From contig JBKGXV010000066.1 of NCBI GenBank assembly GCA_046546375.1, forward strand, positions 1-19,080: a DNA stretch of 19,080 bases, in the 5' to 3' direction. Below are positions 1-8,074 of the stretch, piece after piece; the stretch's first letter is position 1, and each line of letters begins with the position of its first letter. The DNA comes from JAEZKC01 sp046546375 (GTDB lineage: Bacteria; Fibrobacterota; Chitinivibrionia; Chitinivibrionales; Chitinispirillaceae). A program made the position numbers and the translations under genes. The notes under the pieces are model-generated. The model saw nothing but the letters and a program-made list of their open reading frames with translations. It did no database searches and was not told the DNA's origin.

Positions 1-74
1 CGCGAAAGCATCGGTGTCTTCCACCCGGCCAGATTTATGATCACACGTTCTTCAGCATCCCATTTGAGATATTT
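1..74 (-). pseudogene. Tyrosine recombinase/integrase C-terminal fragment (copy A)
   Basis: Read on the minus strand, this edge encodes the box preceding the catalytic tyrosine of tyrosine recombinases: E-E-R-V-I-I-N-L-A-G-W-K-T-P-M-L-S-R. It matches the family pattern 'PERvaM-l-GHkTrsv-dRY', with W in place of the usual H. The catalytic Tyr codon would lie just outside the window. Positions 1-31 are identical to 14076-14106, and similarity continues to about 52/14127 with mostly synonymous changes (GAA CGT/CGA, GTG ATC/ATG ATC). Upstream of about position 74 no recombinase sequence is recognisable before the kelch remnant begins, so the gene is truncated on this side. It could continue to the left of the window, but only as its last codons. 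Confidence 0.6.
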
Positions 75-103
75 GCTCCCAGTGATAATCGGAGCTGTAA
101 TGA

Positions 104-700
104 GCACCAGTGAATTTGCGTTACCGATGTACCTCCACCTTTAAGGGTATGGTGGAGAACGACTATGGTTATGAAAGTCCCATAACTACTAATGATGTCT
201 GGTCCACAACTGATGGGATAAACTGGGAAAAGGCACCCCAACCTGAATTCTGTCCCCGCAACAACCACTCCTCCTACGTTTTCAATGGCGAGATGTTCAT
301 CACTTCGGGCGCTGCCTTCAGCACAATTCCAAGCGGATGTAATATGCCGGAGTTGTATGTATGAGGATATTCACAAGACCTCGAACGGAGCCAGCTGGCA
401 ATTGATATCTGAAAAAGCCGACTTCGTTAGTGATTACACGGACTGTCATGCAGGTCAGATTGGAAGACTGGATGCCTCAACACTCGTCTTTGAGGATCGT
501 ATATGGCTGTTAGGTGGTTCATTACCCTCTACCAATTATGCAGCATAGGCTTTTGGGAATCCAGAGACGGTATAAACTGGATACCCATAAGCCAGAACAT
601 ACCTATGGGTGATGTCTGCCAAGCGAAGCTGCTGGTGTTGCATAATGAAATTTACCTTTTCCATAAAGGAGCAGTATGGAAAACACCTAAGAGTTGGTAA
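104..700 (+). pseudogene. Kelch/galactose-oxidase-like beta-propeller protein, frameshifted remnant
   Basis: Three overlapping open frames together read as successive propeller blades. Frame 2 (about 104-361) has NDVWSTTDGINWEK followed by H-S-S-Y-V-F-N-G-E-M-F. Frame 3 (about 357-545) has KTSNGASWQLISE and then LVFEDRIWLLGGS. Frame 2 again (about 540-700) has FWESRDGINWIPIS, then LHNEIYLFHKGAVWKT, and a stop. The repeating 'S-DG-NW' and 'hydrophobic-F-G-x-hydrophobic-W-GG' pattern is typical of secreted kelch-type repeats. Two frame changes (near 350-362 and 530-548) and the lack of a credible start or signal peptide indicate a dead, N-terminally truncated gene. An in-frame stop at 101-103 limits it upstream, directly after the recombinase fragment. 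The frame changes could in principle be sequencing errors. Ligand or enzyme activity cannot be inferred. Confidence 0.65.
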
Positions 701-1314
701 TCGGCTGAAAGAGGAATCTGCATCGCGAGTTCATGAAATGAAAGTGCGGAAACCAGACATATAACAGCTTGAGGGATGCGGATACTTATTATGACCAGAT
801 CCGGATTCGAAAAAGGGGCGGCATATCTGAAAGTCGATATACCCCTCTGCTCACCTGCTCGACAATCCCCTGCTTATGAAAGTGAATAGAGCATGTACCT
901 GCTTATACCCCTTTGAATGGCTTCCTGCATCAGCAGTTGCCCCCCCAGCATCTTCAAATATCATTATCGCAGTTTTTTTCATATACGCGTCTCAAGACAC
1001 GTGAAGTAGCTATGTTGATGATTTCGAAAAAGGAATGCCTTTAGACGAGTGTGAAAAAACATTTGCTAGTCATACCTGTTTTTCAGTTCTTCTGACGCAG
1101 CCTGACGGAACAAGTCGCGTGCGGGATTATCAAAAACCCTCTAAAGTGGCAGACAGATTGATTACTATATTATAGTATTAAGAATATCTGCATAACTCAT
1201 ACACATTTTTGCAGGTCGAATTCGCTGTATCAGAACAGTTGAAACCGCTTCAAGTTAAACGGTGGCAGCAACATAACAACAGTAATTTTACATCCTCATT
1301 ACAAAAGAGCTGCG
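701..1314. other. Gene-poor stretch with remnants
   Basis: I see no convincing intact gene here. A block at 1001-1042 matches 14206-14246 (see the repeat entry). A hairpin-like arrangement lies near 816-844: GGGG and ATATC, then GATAT and CCCC, with no T-run. Two short open frames are possible remnants. One is 851-982 on the minus strand (43 codons, with a 7-G run that may hide a frameshift). The other is 1035-1175 on the plus strand (46 codons). The AT-rich segment 1158-1190 (TTGATT at 1158-1163, then TA-rich sequence) could hold the promoter of the downstream kinase gene, but no good -10 box is spaced correctly. Confidence 0.4.
1001..1042 (+). repeat. Conserved block, copy A (matches 14206-14246)
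   Basis: About 33 of 41 aligned bases match 14206-14246. Read on the plus strand, both copies encode E-V-A-M-L-M-(I/F)-(S/P)-K-(K/R). The first differences, GTA/GTG, GCT/GCC and TTG/CTG, are all synonymous, so the block looks like the tail of a decayed plus-strand coding sequence rather than random similarity. The peptide R-L-K-T-R-E-V-A-M-L-M-I-S-K-K resembles the 'REvAmyL..k' helix found in DnaA-like C-terminal domains of IS200-like REP-associated transposases. That assignment is only a guess. Confidence 0.45.
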
Positions 1315-3720
1315 ATGATGAAGAAAGGAACCGAAGCAGAATGCAATCACATGGACAATCTGTCAAAGCGTTTTTACATAACCATACTGGTTGTCATTCT
1401 ACCCACAATAGCAGTAATCACTCTTCTTTTTTATATCCCGTTCAACAGGACATCAATAGAAAGAGTCAACCTGCGATTCTCCTCCAAAATAGAACTGCGG
1501 GCAGTTGTCGCAGACTTTGTAATAGAAAGATTCATTAATGCGGTCGAGTCTCTTGCAAGCAGATCAGCCATCAAGCAGCATTTATACGAATATGTTACAG
1601 GTGCGAGAGAGTTACCTGGATTGATCGAATATACCGAACCGAAGTATGCCGATGGAGCACGGGTCATAAACGACCTGCTCGGAGCACGGAGAACACTGAT
1701 GGACGGCACTGTTGTCACGACCTTCGGGCAACAGAATCACCTTAGGGAAATACCCCCCGGAACAACAGAGCGGATCTTTCAGGATGGTTCCAGTTTGATT
1801 ATGGTGATTCAGCGCCCGATCAGGGAATCCGGCATTACCATCGGCTATGACATGGCATGCTTCAGGGCTGATATGATTCTTGATGATTTGTCTGAAGGTT
1901 TTATCCGCTTGTCTTTATCACATCCGGACCGGCTTTCTGAGAGTCCATACTTGTTTCATTCTGAGCTGAAATCCATCCCGTTCTATATGACCGCAGAGAT
2001 AGACTCTCAGGTGCTCACGGATGCACGGATGAACATATTCTCGCAGATCATGCTCTACATAAGCCTGTCTGCTGTCACCATCGTGCTTTTGCTGTATCTC
2101 ACTGTCTTCAGATTCATGAAAAAACTGATTAACCGGCTGTATGCGACCAAAAAGCTGGCCGACGAAGCGAATCAGGCCAAGAGCAGATTTCTTGCCAATA
2201 TGAGCCATGAAATCCGCACGCCACTGAACGGAGTGATTGGGTTCACAGAACTTCTCAAAAGCACACCCCTGACCCCGTTGCAGCGGAAGTATCTGGATAA
2301 CGCCAATGTATCCGGGCATACGTTGCTTGGAATCGTCAACGACATTCTTGATTTTTCAAAAATCGAGGCGGGCATGCTGGAGCTGGAAACGGCAAAGACC
2401 GATATGGTTGACATTTTAGAAAGCAGCGTCGACATTGTGAAATTGGCTGCAGGGGAAAAGAATCTTGAACTGCTTCTTGACATCGATCACCGTATGCCGC
2501 GTTTCGCACATGTTGATCCCCTTCGTCTAAAGCAGATTATTGCCAACCTGCTTGGAAATGCGGTTAAATTCACCGAGAAAGGCGAGATTGAACTCAAAGT
2601 TGTGTATGAGAACCTTGGGGGCGGTCAGGGGAAATACACCCTTTCCGTGCGTGACACCGGAATCGGTATAACAGAACAGCAAAAACAGAAGCTCTTTCAG
2701 CCGTTCTCCCAGGCCGACAGTTCAACTACCCGGAAATTCGGAGGAAGCGGTCTTGGACTGATTATCTCCGACATGATTGCCGCTAAAATGGACAGTAAAA
2801 TCAATGTCCGCAGTACGCCAGGTGTGGGAAGCACATTTTTTTTCCACTTTACAACCACTTTTGAATACGGAGAGAGTCTTGACACTGCCCAAATTGGATC
2901 AATCAAGCGATGTCTGGTGATTGATGACAATGCCAACAACCGTATGATACTCGAACACATGCTCGCAAACTGGAATATCAACTCTAAAGCATCCCGAAAT
3001 GCCCTTGAGGCACTGAAAGTCATTGAGACCTCAAGACCCTTTGACGTGATAATCTGTGATTACCACATGCCCGGAATCGACGGACTGGAAACCATTCGGA
3101 TGATCCGTGAAAAAATTGAACAAACTGCAGAGAAGCAGCCGGTCATTCTGCTGCACTTGTCCTCTGATGATTCACAACTGCACAAAAGATGCGAAGAACT
3201 GGGGGTGCGGTTCAGGCAGACAAAACCGGTTAAATCCCGGGAGCTTTTCAAGTGTCTGTGCTCCATCGGTAAACCTTTCTCTGAAACCGAGCCGGCAGAA
3301 AAAGACGGCAGGGAAAACACACCGGAAAACAACAGCAGGGAACGCACTGCTAAAATCCTTATTGCCGAGGACGTCAAAATAAATATGCTTATGATCACCT
3401 CTTTGCTCAAAAACATTCTTCCAGAAGCCGACTTCATAGAGGCAGCAGATGGATTCCAGGTACTCGAGCACTACAAAAACAATGAAATTGATTTGATATT
3501 TATGGATGTGCAGATGCCCGGAATGGACGGACTGAGGGCAACGGAGGCGATTCGCTCCAAGGAGAAGAATTCCCTGAAGCGTATTCCCATAATCGCCCAG
3601 ACTGCCAGTGCAACGAAAGAGGAAAAGGAAAGATGTCTGACAGCCGGGGTGGATGGTTTTTTGACAAAGCCGATTGACCCCGAAAAACTCAAAGCCTGTT
3701 TAAAAGTGTATCTGGGCTGA
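1315..3720 (+). CDS. Membrane hybrid sensor histidine kinase with two receiver domains (BarA/ArcB-like)
   Basis: 801 aa. By eye there are two membrane segments (about 20-42 and 245-266) enclosing an extracytoplasmic sensor region of about 200 residues that I do not recognise. The dimerisation/phosphoacceptor helix contains NMSHEIRTPLNG, with His298. The ATPase domain has its N-box at N411/N415 (NLLGNAVKFT), G1 at D447-T-G-I-G-I and G2 at G476-G-S-G-L-G-L. Receiver 1 has acidic residues D537/D538, phosphoacceptor D582 (CDYHMPGIDG) and K637. Receiver 2 has E685/D686, D731 (MDVQMPGMDG) and K785. No HPt domain or output domain is visible, so phosphotransfer must go to an HPt or regulator encoded elsewhere. 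The start at 1315 has AAAGAG five bases upstream; an internal ATG at 1351 is possible but lacks a close RBS. No partner regulator is adjacent. The ligand is unknown. Confidence 0.93.
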   Translation: MMKKGTEAECNHMDNLSKRFYITILVVILPTIAVITLLFYIPFNRTSIERVNLRFSSKIELRAVVADFVIERFINAVESLASRSAIKQHLYEYVTGARELPGLIEYTEPKYADGARVINDLLGARRTLMDGTVVTTFGQQNHLREIPPGTTERIFQDGSSLIMVIQRPIRESGITIGYDMACFRADMILDDLSEGFIRLSLSHPDRLSESPYLFHSELKSIPFYMTAEIDSQVLTDARMNIFSQIMLYISLSAVTIVLLLYLTVFRFMKKLINRLYATKKLADEANQAKSRFLANMSHEIRTPLNGVIGFTELLKSTPLTPLQRKYLDNANVSGHTLLGIVNDILDFSKIEAGMLELETAKTDMVDILESSVDIVKLAAGEKNLELLLDIDHRMPRFAHVDPLRLKQIIANLLGNAVKFTEKGEIELKVVYENLGGGQGKYTLSVRDTGIGITEQQKQKLFQPFSQADSSTTRKFGGSGLGLIISDMIAAKMDSKINVRSTPGVGSTFFFHFTTTFEYGESLDTAQIGSIKRCLVIDDNANNRMILEHMLANWNINSKASRNALEALKVIETSRPFDVIICDYHMPGIDGLETIRMIREKIEQTAEKQPVILLHLSSDDSQLHKRCEELGVRFRQTKPVKSRELFKCLCSIGKPFSETEPAEKDGRENTPENNSRERTAKILIAEDVKINMLMITSLLKNILPEADFIEAADGFQVLEHYKNNEIDLIFMDVQMPGMDGLRATEAIRSKEKNSLKRIPIIAQTASATKEEKERCLTAGVDGFLTKPIDPEKLKACLKVYLG

Positions 3721-3773
3721 TCGCCCTAAGAATATGAGTATCTGCCGCTCAGCTCCCTGCACAACTCTTCTGT

Positions 3774-4098
3774 TCACCTGTTCTCAAACCTGCGATTTCC
3801 AATTGCCTCCTGAATCTTCAGGTACAGACCCCTTCTGGTAAAAGGCTTCTGGATAAAGCCGCATACTCCAGCATTCAGAGCCAGCTCGATCTGCTGGTTG
3901 GGAATGAAACCCGAGGAGAAGATGGCTGTCACATCAGGGTTGATTTTCCTTATAGTTCTGAATAAAGCGAGTCTGCTGTCAAGAGAAAGAGAACTATCTA
4001 GCAGAACCACATCCACCTCTCCACAGCTGGGAATAACACCCTGACAGCCACGTCTCTGCTCAAGGCACATGTGGTCTCATAGTTTAAGCGATCTGCGC
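3774..4098 (-). pseudogene. Truncated, frameshifted receiver-domain copy of the kinase at 14295-15938
   Basis: From about 4020 down to 3774 the translation matches the C-terminal receiver of the downstream kinase at about 64 of 82 residues, including EVDVVLLD, the segment INPDVTAIFSSGFIPNQQIE and AGVCGFIQKPFTRR. The region encoding the N-terminal half of the receiver is gone. Further upstream the similarity continues in a different frame (T-C-A-L-S-R-D-V-A against S-C-A-S-S-R-D-E-A). One base is missing near 4035-4045 relative to the parent, so the open frame beginning at 4070 is not the true reading frame of its first residues. Similarity fades near 4098. Downstream, it extends past the stop to about 3735 (GAGTA-TCTGCCG). 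The aspartate of VLLD is kept, but the acidic pocket is absent, so no function as a receiver is expected. Confidence 0.8.
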
Positions 4099-4202
4099 TC
4101 AAACTAACAACCAGCTAACCAAACCTTCACAACACCTTCATTGATTCCACCTATTTTACAGTACTCTGACAACTTTTCACAGAATGTCTGAGAAAAAACA
4201 AA

Positions 4203-6074
4203 ATGGCGCATAGTTTTTTAAAAAATATGGCGGAAGCAGAAAACGGCCGATTCGGTTTTCAGGTCACTCTCTTTACCGTCGGTTCCCTGCTGCTTTTTCT
4301 CTCATACCTTTCGGCATACCTGTTCCGCTTTCCGGAAGTATCCGCATTGCCGGCAATGGTTTCCGCGCTGCTATTCGGTATTCCGCTTCTGTATCATGCA
4401 TTCCGGGACATGCTGTCGGGCCAGATAGAAATGAACGAGCTGGCCGCACTCAGCTTCGTGGCATCATTCAGTACTTCTCAGTATCAGACCGCGGCAGTTA
4501 TCGCACTTTTCATTATTGTCGCCCAGCTCATCGAAACCCGGTCAAAGATAGGTGCAAGGAAGAACATCGAAGCACTGATGAGGCTTGCACCGGAAAAAGT
4601 TTCAGTGTTGAGCGGAGAAACGACGACCCAAAAACCGATAGACTCTCTGTGCGAGGGAGACCTGCTTCTGGTGCTGCCCGGCGACCATATCCCCGGGGAC
4701 GGGATCGTGGTGGAGGGGGTCAGTACCGTTGATGAGGCCAATGTCACGGGTGAATCGATGCCGGTTGAGAAAAGGCCTCAGGAGCCGGTGTACGGCGGGA
4801 CTATGAATGTTGACGGCAAACTCATTGTCAGAGTTCTTGGATCGGCATCGGAATCCACATTGTCAAAGATAAAAAAGCTGATAACCCAGGCAGAAGAGAG
4901 CCGCACTCCCATAACCCGCATTGTGAACAAATACGCGGCGTGGTATGTTCCTCTGATCGTGATGCTGGCTGGAATTGTTTTTTTCTTTACCGGAGATATC
5001 GACAGATTCATATCGGTGCTGATAATCGGCTGTCCCTGCATAGTGCTGACCGCGGCCCCCGCTACCTACATTGCGGCAATCAGCGCCGCTACCCGGGCGG
5101 GCGTGATTATCAGGGACATGTCCTCTCTTGAAACCGCAGGAAGAGTGAACTGCGTTGTCTTTGACAAAACAGGTACCCTCACCCACGGCTCTTTGGTTAT
5201 TGAAACCGTTACGAGCTGTTGTGAGTTAAATACAGATGAACTTCTCCAACTTGCTTGCGCTGCCGAGAGCGACTCCAGGCATCCCACCGCCAGAGCTGTC
5301 ATGGCCGGATGTGCTGTACGGGGCATCCCTGTACCGAAAAGTGACTGTTTCCGGGAATGGGCAGGGCAGGGAGTGAGTGCCGAAGTATCCGGACAGAAGG
5401 TAGCAGTCGGCAGAAAGGAATGGATCAGGACAAAGTGCGAGATTCCCGATACGGCCGAAATCAGTTCCGCCGTATCGGCGCTCCACATAGCGCTCGACAG
5501 TGCGTATGCCGGATTCATAACGCTCAACGACTCTCTGAAATTGTCAGCGCCGGAAGTGGTGGACAGGCTCCGGCAGCTTTCAATCAAGAATATCACCATG
5601 CTTACAGGAGATCGCCTCCAGGTAGCAAAGTCAATTGCCGGAAAGCTTGACTGCAGTTTTGAAGCAGGTTTGCTGCCGGGGGACAAAATGAATAAAGTAA
5701 AGAAACTCAAGGAAAAAGGATACCGCGTCGCAGTCATCGGAGACGGGGTAAACGATGCACCGGCTCTGGCCTCGGGAGACTTCTCCGTCGCAATGGGAAT
5801 GCGGGGCAGTGATGTGTCGGTGCATTCGGCATCTGTAGTGCTCATGAATGATAAACTTGACCGAATACCATTCATCATTCAGCTTTCCCGGAAAGTAAGA
5901 GGGGTTGTGAATCAGAACCTGTTCTTCAGCAGTTTATTTATCGTGGTCCTGATCATTCTCAGCTCCCTTGGTCATGTTTCCCCCATTTCCGCAGCCGTTC
6001 TCCACATTTTGAGCATTCTCTTTATAGTATTCAATTCAGCCAGACTTTTCAGAGAGGGCCGGAAGCTGCAATGA
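4203..6074 (+). CDS. P1B-type heavy-metal-translocating P-type ATPase, without N-terminal metal-binding domain
   Basis: 623 aa. An ATP-driven exporter of a transition-metal or heavy-metal ion across the inner membrane. Motifs: actuator TGES at 182-185; membrane metal site C277-P-C279 (GCPCIVLTAAPA); phosphorylation site D321-KTGT; the P1B-specific HP pair H360-P361 in SRHPTA; TGD at 468-470; hinge GDGVNDAP at 513-520. Membrane segments are visible at about 22-42, 46-65, 92-110, 246-263, 268-292, 573-592 and 594-613. There is no N-terminal HMA domain, CxxC or His-rich tail, so at 623 aa it is shorter than the usual 700-800 aa. The residues after CPC (IVLTAAPA rather than ALVLATP-type) and the last helix do not let me choose among Cu, Zn/Cd and Co. 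First gene of the operon; its TGA overlaps the next start (ATGA). ATG 4203 has a weak RBS; ATG 4227 is an alternative. Confidence 0.9.
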   Translation: MAHSFLKNMAEAENGRFGFQVTLFTVGSLLLFLSYLSAYLFRFPEVSALPAMVSALLFGIPLLYHAFRDMLSGQIEMNELAALSFVASFSTSQYQTAAVIALFIIVAQLIETRSKIGARKNIEALMRLAPEKVSVLSGETTTQKPIDSLCEGDLLLVLPGDHIPGDGIVVEGVSTVDEANVTGESMPVEKRPQEPVYGGTMNVDGKLIVRVLGSASESTLSKIKKLITQAEESRTPITRIVNKYAAWYVPLIVMLAGIVFFFTGDIDRFISVLIIGCPCIVLTAAPATYIAAISAATRAGVIIRDMSSLETAGRVNCVVFDKTGTLTHGSLVIETVTSCCELNTDELLQLACAAESDSRHPTARAVMAGCAVRGIPVPKSDCFREWAGQGVSAEVSGQKVAVGRKEWIRTKCEIPDTAEISSAVSALHIALDSAYAGFITLNDSLKLSAPEVVDRLRQLSIKNITMLTGDRLQVAKSIAGKLDCSFEAGLLPGDKMNKVKKLKEKGYRVAVIGDGVNDAPALASGDFSVAMGMRGSDVSVHSASVVLMNDKLDRIPFIIQLSRKVRGVVNQNLFFSSLFIVVLIILSSLGHVSPISAAVLHILSILFIVFNSARLFREGRKLQ

Positions 6075-8056
6075 CGGGAAAACAGGTCAGAAAAATCAGG
6101 TATTACGCTGTAGCGGGTTTGATTGTTCAGGCCCTCACTGCCGTGTTGCTGTATGTATTGCAGAAACGGTTTGATTACTGGTCAATCATTCATGTCACCT
6201 TCGCGGTTTCAGCCGGTCTTGCTGTTTGGATATACACAATATTCAGACTGTATTTCGATGTGGCGTCACCGGATGCCTCGAAAGCCGGCATTAGGCCGGA
6301 TGCAGACGGTAGTAAGAAGATCCGCAGGGTCAACCGCTGGATCAGAGGCTTGATAAGCAGATACGCGGCTATGGCATTTGAGCTGGCCTGTGCGGGAATT
6401 CTACTGACAAGTACGTTCTCATGGATGGCCCTGAAGAGCAATGACAGAATCATAAGGGCGGCGGTGACTCTGGAAGAGCTGCTTACATATGTATTTCTTG
6501 TATTCGGGCTTGTCATCGTTTCTGTTTTCCTGTTCACACTTTCCAAAAATCAGGCGCTTTGCGCTCTGCGGATTCCAGGCCGCTATTTTTCAGTTTCAGC
6601 GTATGGCTCAAGCCTCCTTTTGATTCAGGCACTGCTGGGATATTTCGGTTACCATGCCCTGCGCGGCATACCTTCTTCCCTGATCCCCGTCCTCAACACC
6701 ATACTTGCCGCGGAAGTCGTCCTGTCCATGGTCCTGAGATTCTTCAGTTCACAAACAAACGGGGAAGGCAGCTTCGATTCACGTTTCCTGGAAGTGCTGC
6801 TTCATCCGATGAAAGTGCGGGTCATTTTCTCAGAGATGACGAGAGAGCTTCTGGGATATGACATCTCTGCCACCACTTTCTATCTTTACCTGAAAAGAAG
6901 CATCCCCCCCGCGGTCATCTTTCTTTCCTTCACGACCATGTTTCTCAGTTCTATTCTGATAATTGAACCCGGAAATCAGGCAACGGTTCTCTTATTCGGC
7001 AAGAATGCGGGTGTACTGTCCGAAAGCGGTATTCACTTCACCCTCCCCTGGCCGTTTTCGACCATCCGCACAATCGAAACCGACAGAATCCGCCGTGTTC
7101 ACGCCGGATCTCACCGCACCGACTCGACCGGAACGGCGTTTCTCGAGGAGAATGTACCGTTGCTTTGGACCAATACACATGGCGTGCGCAATGACAAGCT
7201 GCTGATCACCGCTTCACCAAGGTACATAATCGGGAATTCCCAAAGAGGCGCTGACTGGACTGATCATACAGAACGCAAGACTCCGGCCGTAAGCCTCGTG
7301 GGGGCGAATGTAGTGGTGGAATACAGAATTCGCGATGCGGAAAAGTTTGTTTTCAACCACCAGGATCCTCAGAAACTCGTTTTTCTGATAAGTGAAAAAA
7401 TTATTTCCCATGAGATACTCAAGTACGAGATAGATGAGCTTTTCTCGGCGGGGCGTCTTGATCTGGCCAGGTCTCTTGTTAAGAGGATTCAGAATGAATG
7501 TGACCGTTTCGGACTCGGTGTGAAGATTCTGCACGTGAACATCAACTCAGTTCACCCGCCCCTTGAGGTTGCCCCCATTTTCGAAGAAAATGTTTCTGCC
7601 CGGCAGGAGCGGGAGACGATCATCAGTGCGGCCCAACAGCATGTCATACGCAATCAGGTAGAAATCGCGGGCAGCAGCGAGCATTTCAGGCGTCTGGTGG
7701 AACTGATCGACCGGGAAGAAATGGGTGACAGAACGGCAAGAGAGGGACTTGATTCACTGCTCTTTGCCAGCGGAGGCGAGGTATCGCGGGTTCTGTGGGA
7801 GGCATACGGTTACCGCTGGAGCAGGGAAAACGATGAGGGGGGTAAGGCGGAGCGGTTCAGGGCGAAAGCGGCGGGAAGCAGGGGAAGCATTGCAGATATC
7901 TATAAAACGGATCGTTACCTGTCGACTCTTGAATCTGTTCTGGAAAACAAAAAGAAAGTCGTTTTCACCAAAAATGTCCGCAATATGATAGTCACGTCCG
8001 GCGCAGGAGGCACGAAAAGTGCTGTTCCCGCCGGGCAATTCCTGAATTCACCCTAG
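6071..8056 (+). CDS. HflK-like SPFH/band-7 protein with N-terminal multi-TM domain
   Basis: 661 aa, far longer than classical HflK (about 420). By eye, seven membrane segments precede the SPFH domain: about 10-31, 38-61, 99-120, 133-157, 172-196, 203-224 and 277-297. The SPFH domain starts at about 298 with EPGNQATVLLFGK and continues with SGIHFTLPWPFSTI and VVVEYRIRDAEKFVF. The later part (about 488-530) has HVNINSVHPPLEVAPIFEE and then a coiled-coil-like A/E/Q-rich helix. The positively charged N-terminus with seven segments predicts a periplasmic SPFH domain, as in HflK/HflC. The start overlaps the ATPase stop by four bases and has GGAAG five bases upstream (6061-6065), so the two are translationally coupled. 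HflK and HflC classically form a cage around the FtsH protease; no FtsH gene is here, and the partner may instead be the ATPase (inference). Confidence 0.85.
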   Translation: MTGKQVRKIRYYAVAGLIVQALTAVLLYVLQKRFDYWSIIHVTFAVSAGLAVWIYTIFRLYFDVASPDASKAGIRPDADGSKKIRRVNRWIRGLISRYAAMAFELACAGILLTSTFSWMALKSNDRIIRAAVTLEELLTYVFLVFGLVIVSVFLFTLSKNQALCALRIPGRYFSVSAYGSSLLLIQALLGYFGYHALRGIPSSLIPVLNTILAAEVVLSMVLRFFSSQTNGEGSFDSRFLEVLLHPMKVRVIFSEMTRELLGYDISATTFYLYLKRSIPPAVIFLSFTTMFLSSILIIEPGNQATVLLFGKNAGVLSESGIHFTLPWPFSTIRTIETDRIRRVHAGSHRTDSTGTAFLEENVPLLWTNTHGVRNDKLLITASPRYIIGNSQRGADWTDHTERKTPAVSLVGANVVVEYRIRDAEKFVFNHQDPQKLVFLISEKIISHEILKYEIDELFSAGRLDLARSLVKRIQNECDRFGLGVKILHVNINSVHPPLEVAPIFEENVSARQERETIISAAQQHVIRNQVEIAGSSEHFRRLVELIDREEMGDRTAREGLDSLLFASGGEVSRVLWEAYGYRWSRENDEGGKAERFRAKAAGSRGSIADIYKTDRYLSTLESVLENKKKVVFTKNVRNMIVTSGAGGTKSAVPAGQFLNSP

Positions 8057-8074
8057 GGTAATGGAGCATTATAC

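Noticed and set aside
851..982. 43-codon minus-strand frame beginning M-K-K-T-A-I-M-I-F
   Set aside because: It spans a 7-G run and both possible frames look equally plausible; it is too short and isolated to call a gene, though it may be a remnant.
1035..1175. 46-codon plus-strand frame before the BarA-like kinase
   Set aside because: No usable ribosome binding site; the start lies within the decayed repeat block and no family is recognised.
3714..3726. GGGC-GCCC hairpin at the end of the BarA-like kinase gene
   Set aside because: The stem is only four to five base pairs, overlaps the stop codon and has no T-run, so it is not a convincing terminator.
5066..5878. 270-codon minus-strand open frame inside the ATPase gene
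   Set aside because: Antisense shadow of a gene with clear conserved motifs on the plus strand; no independent protein features.
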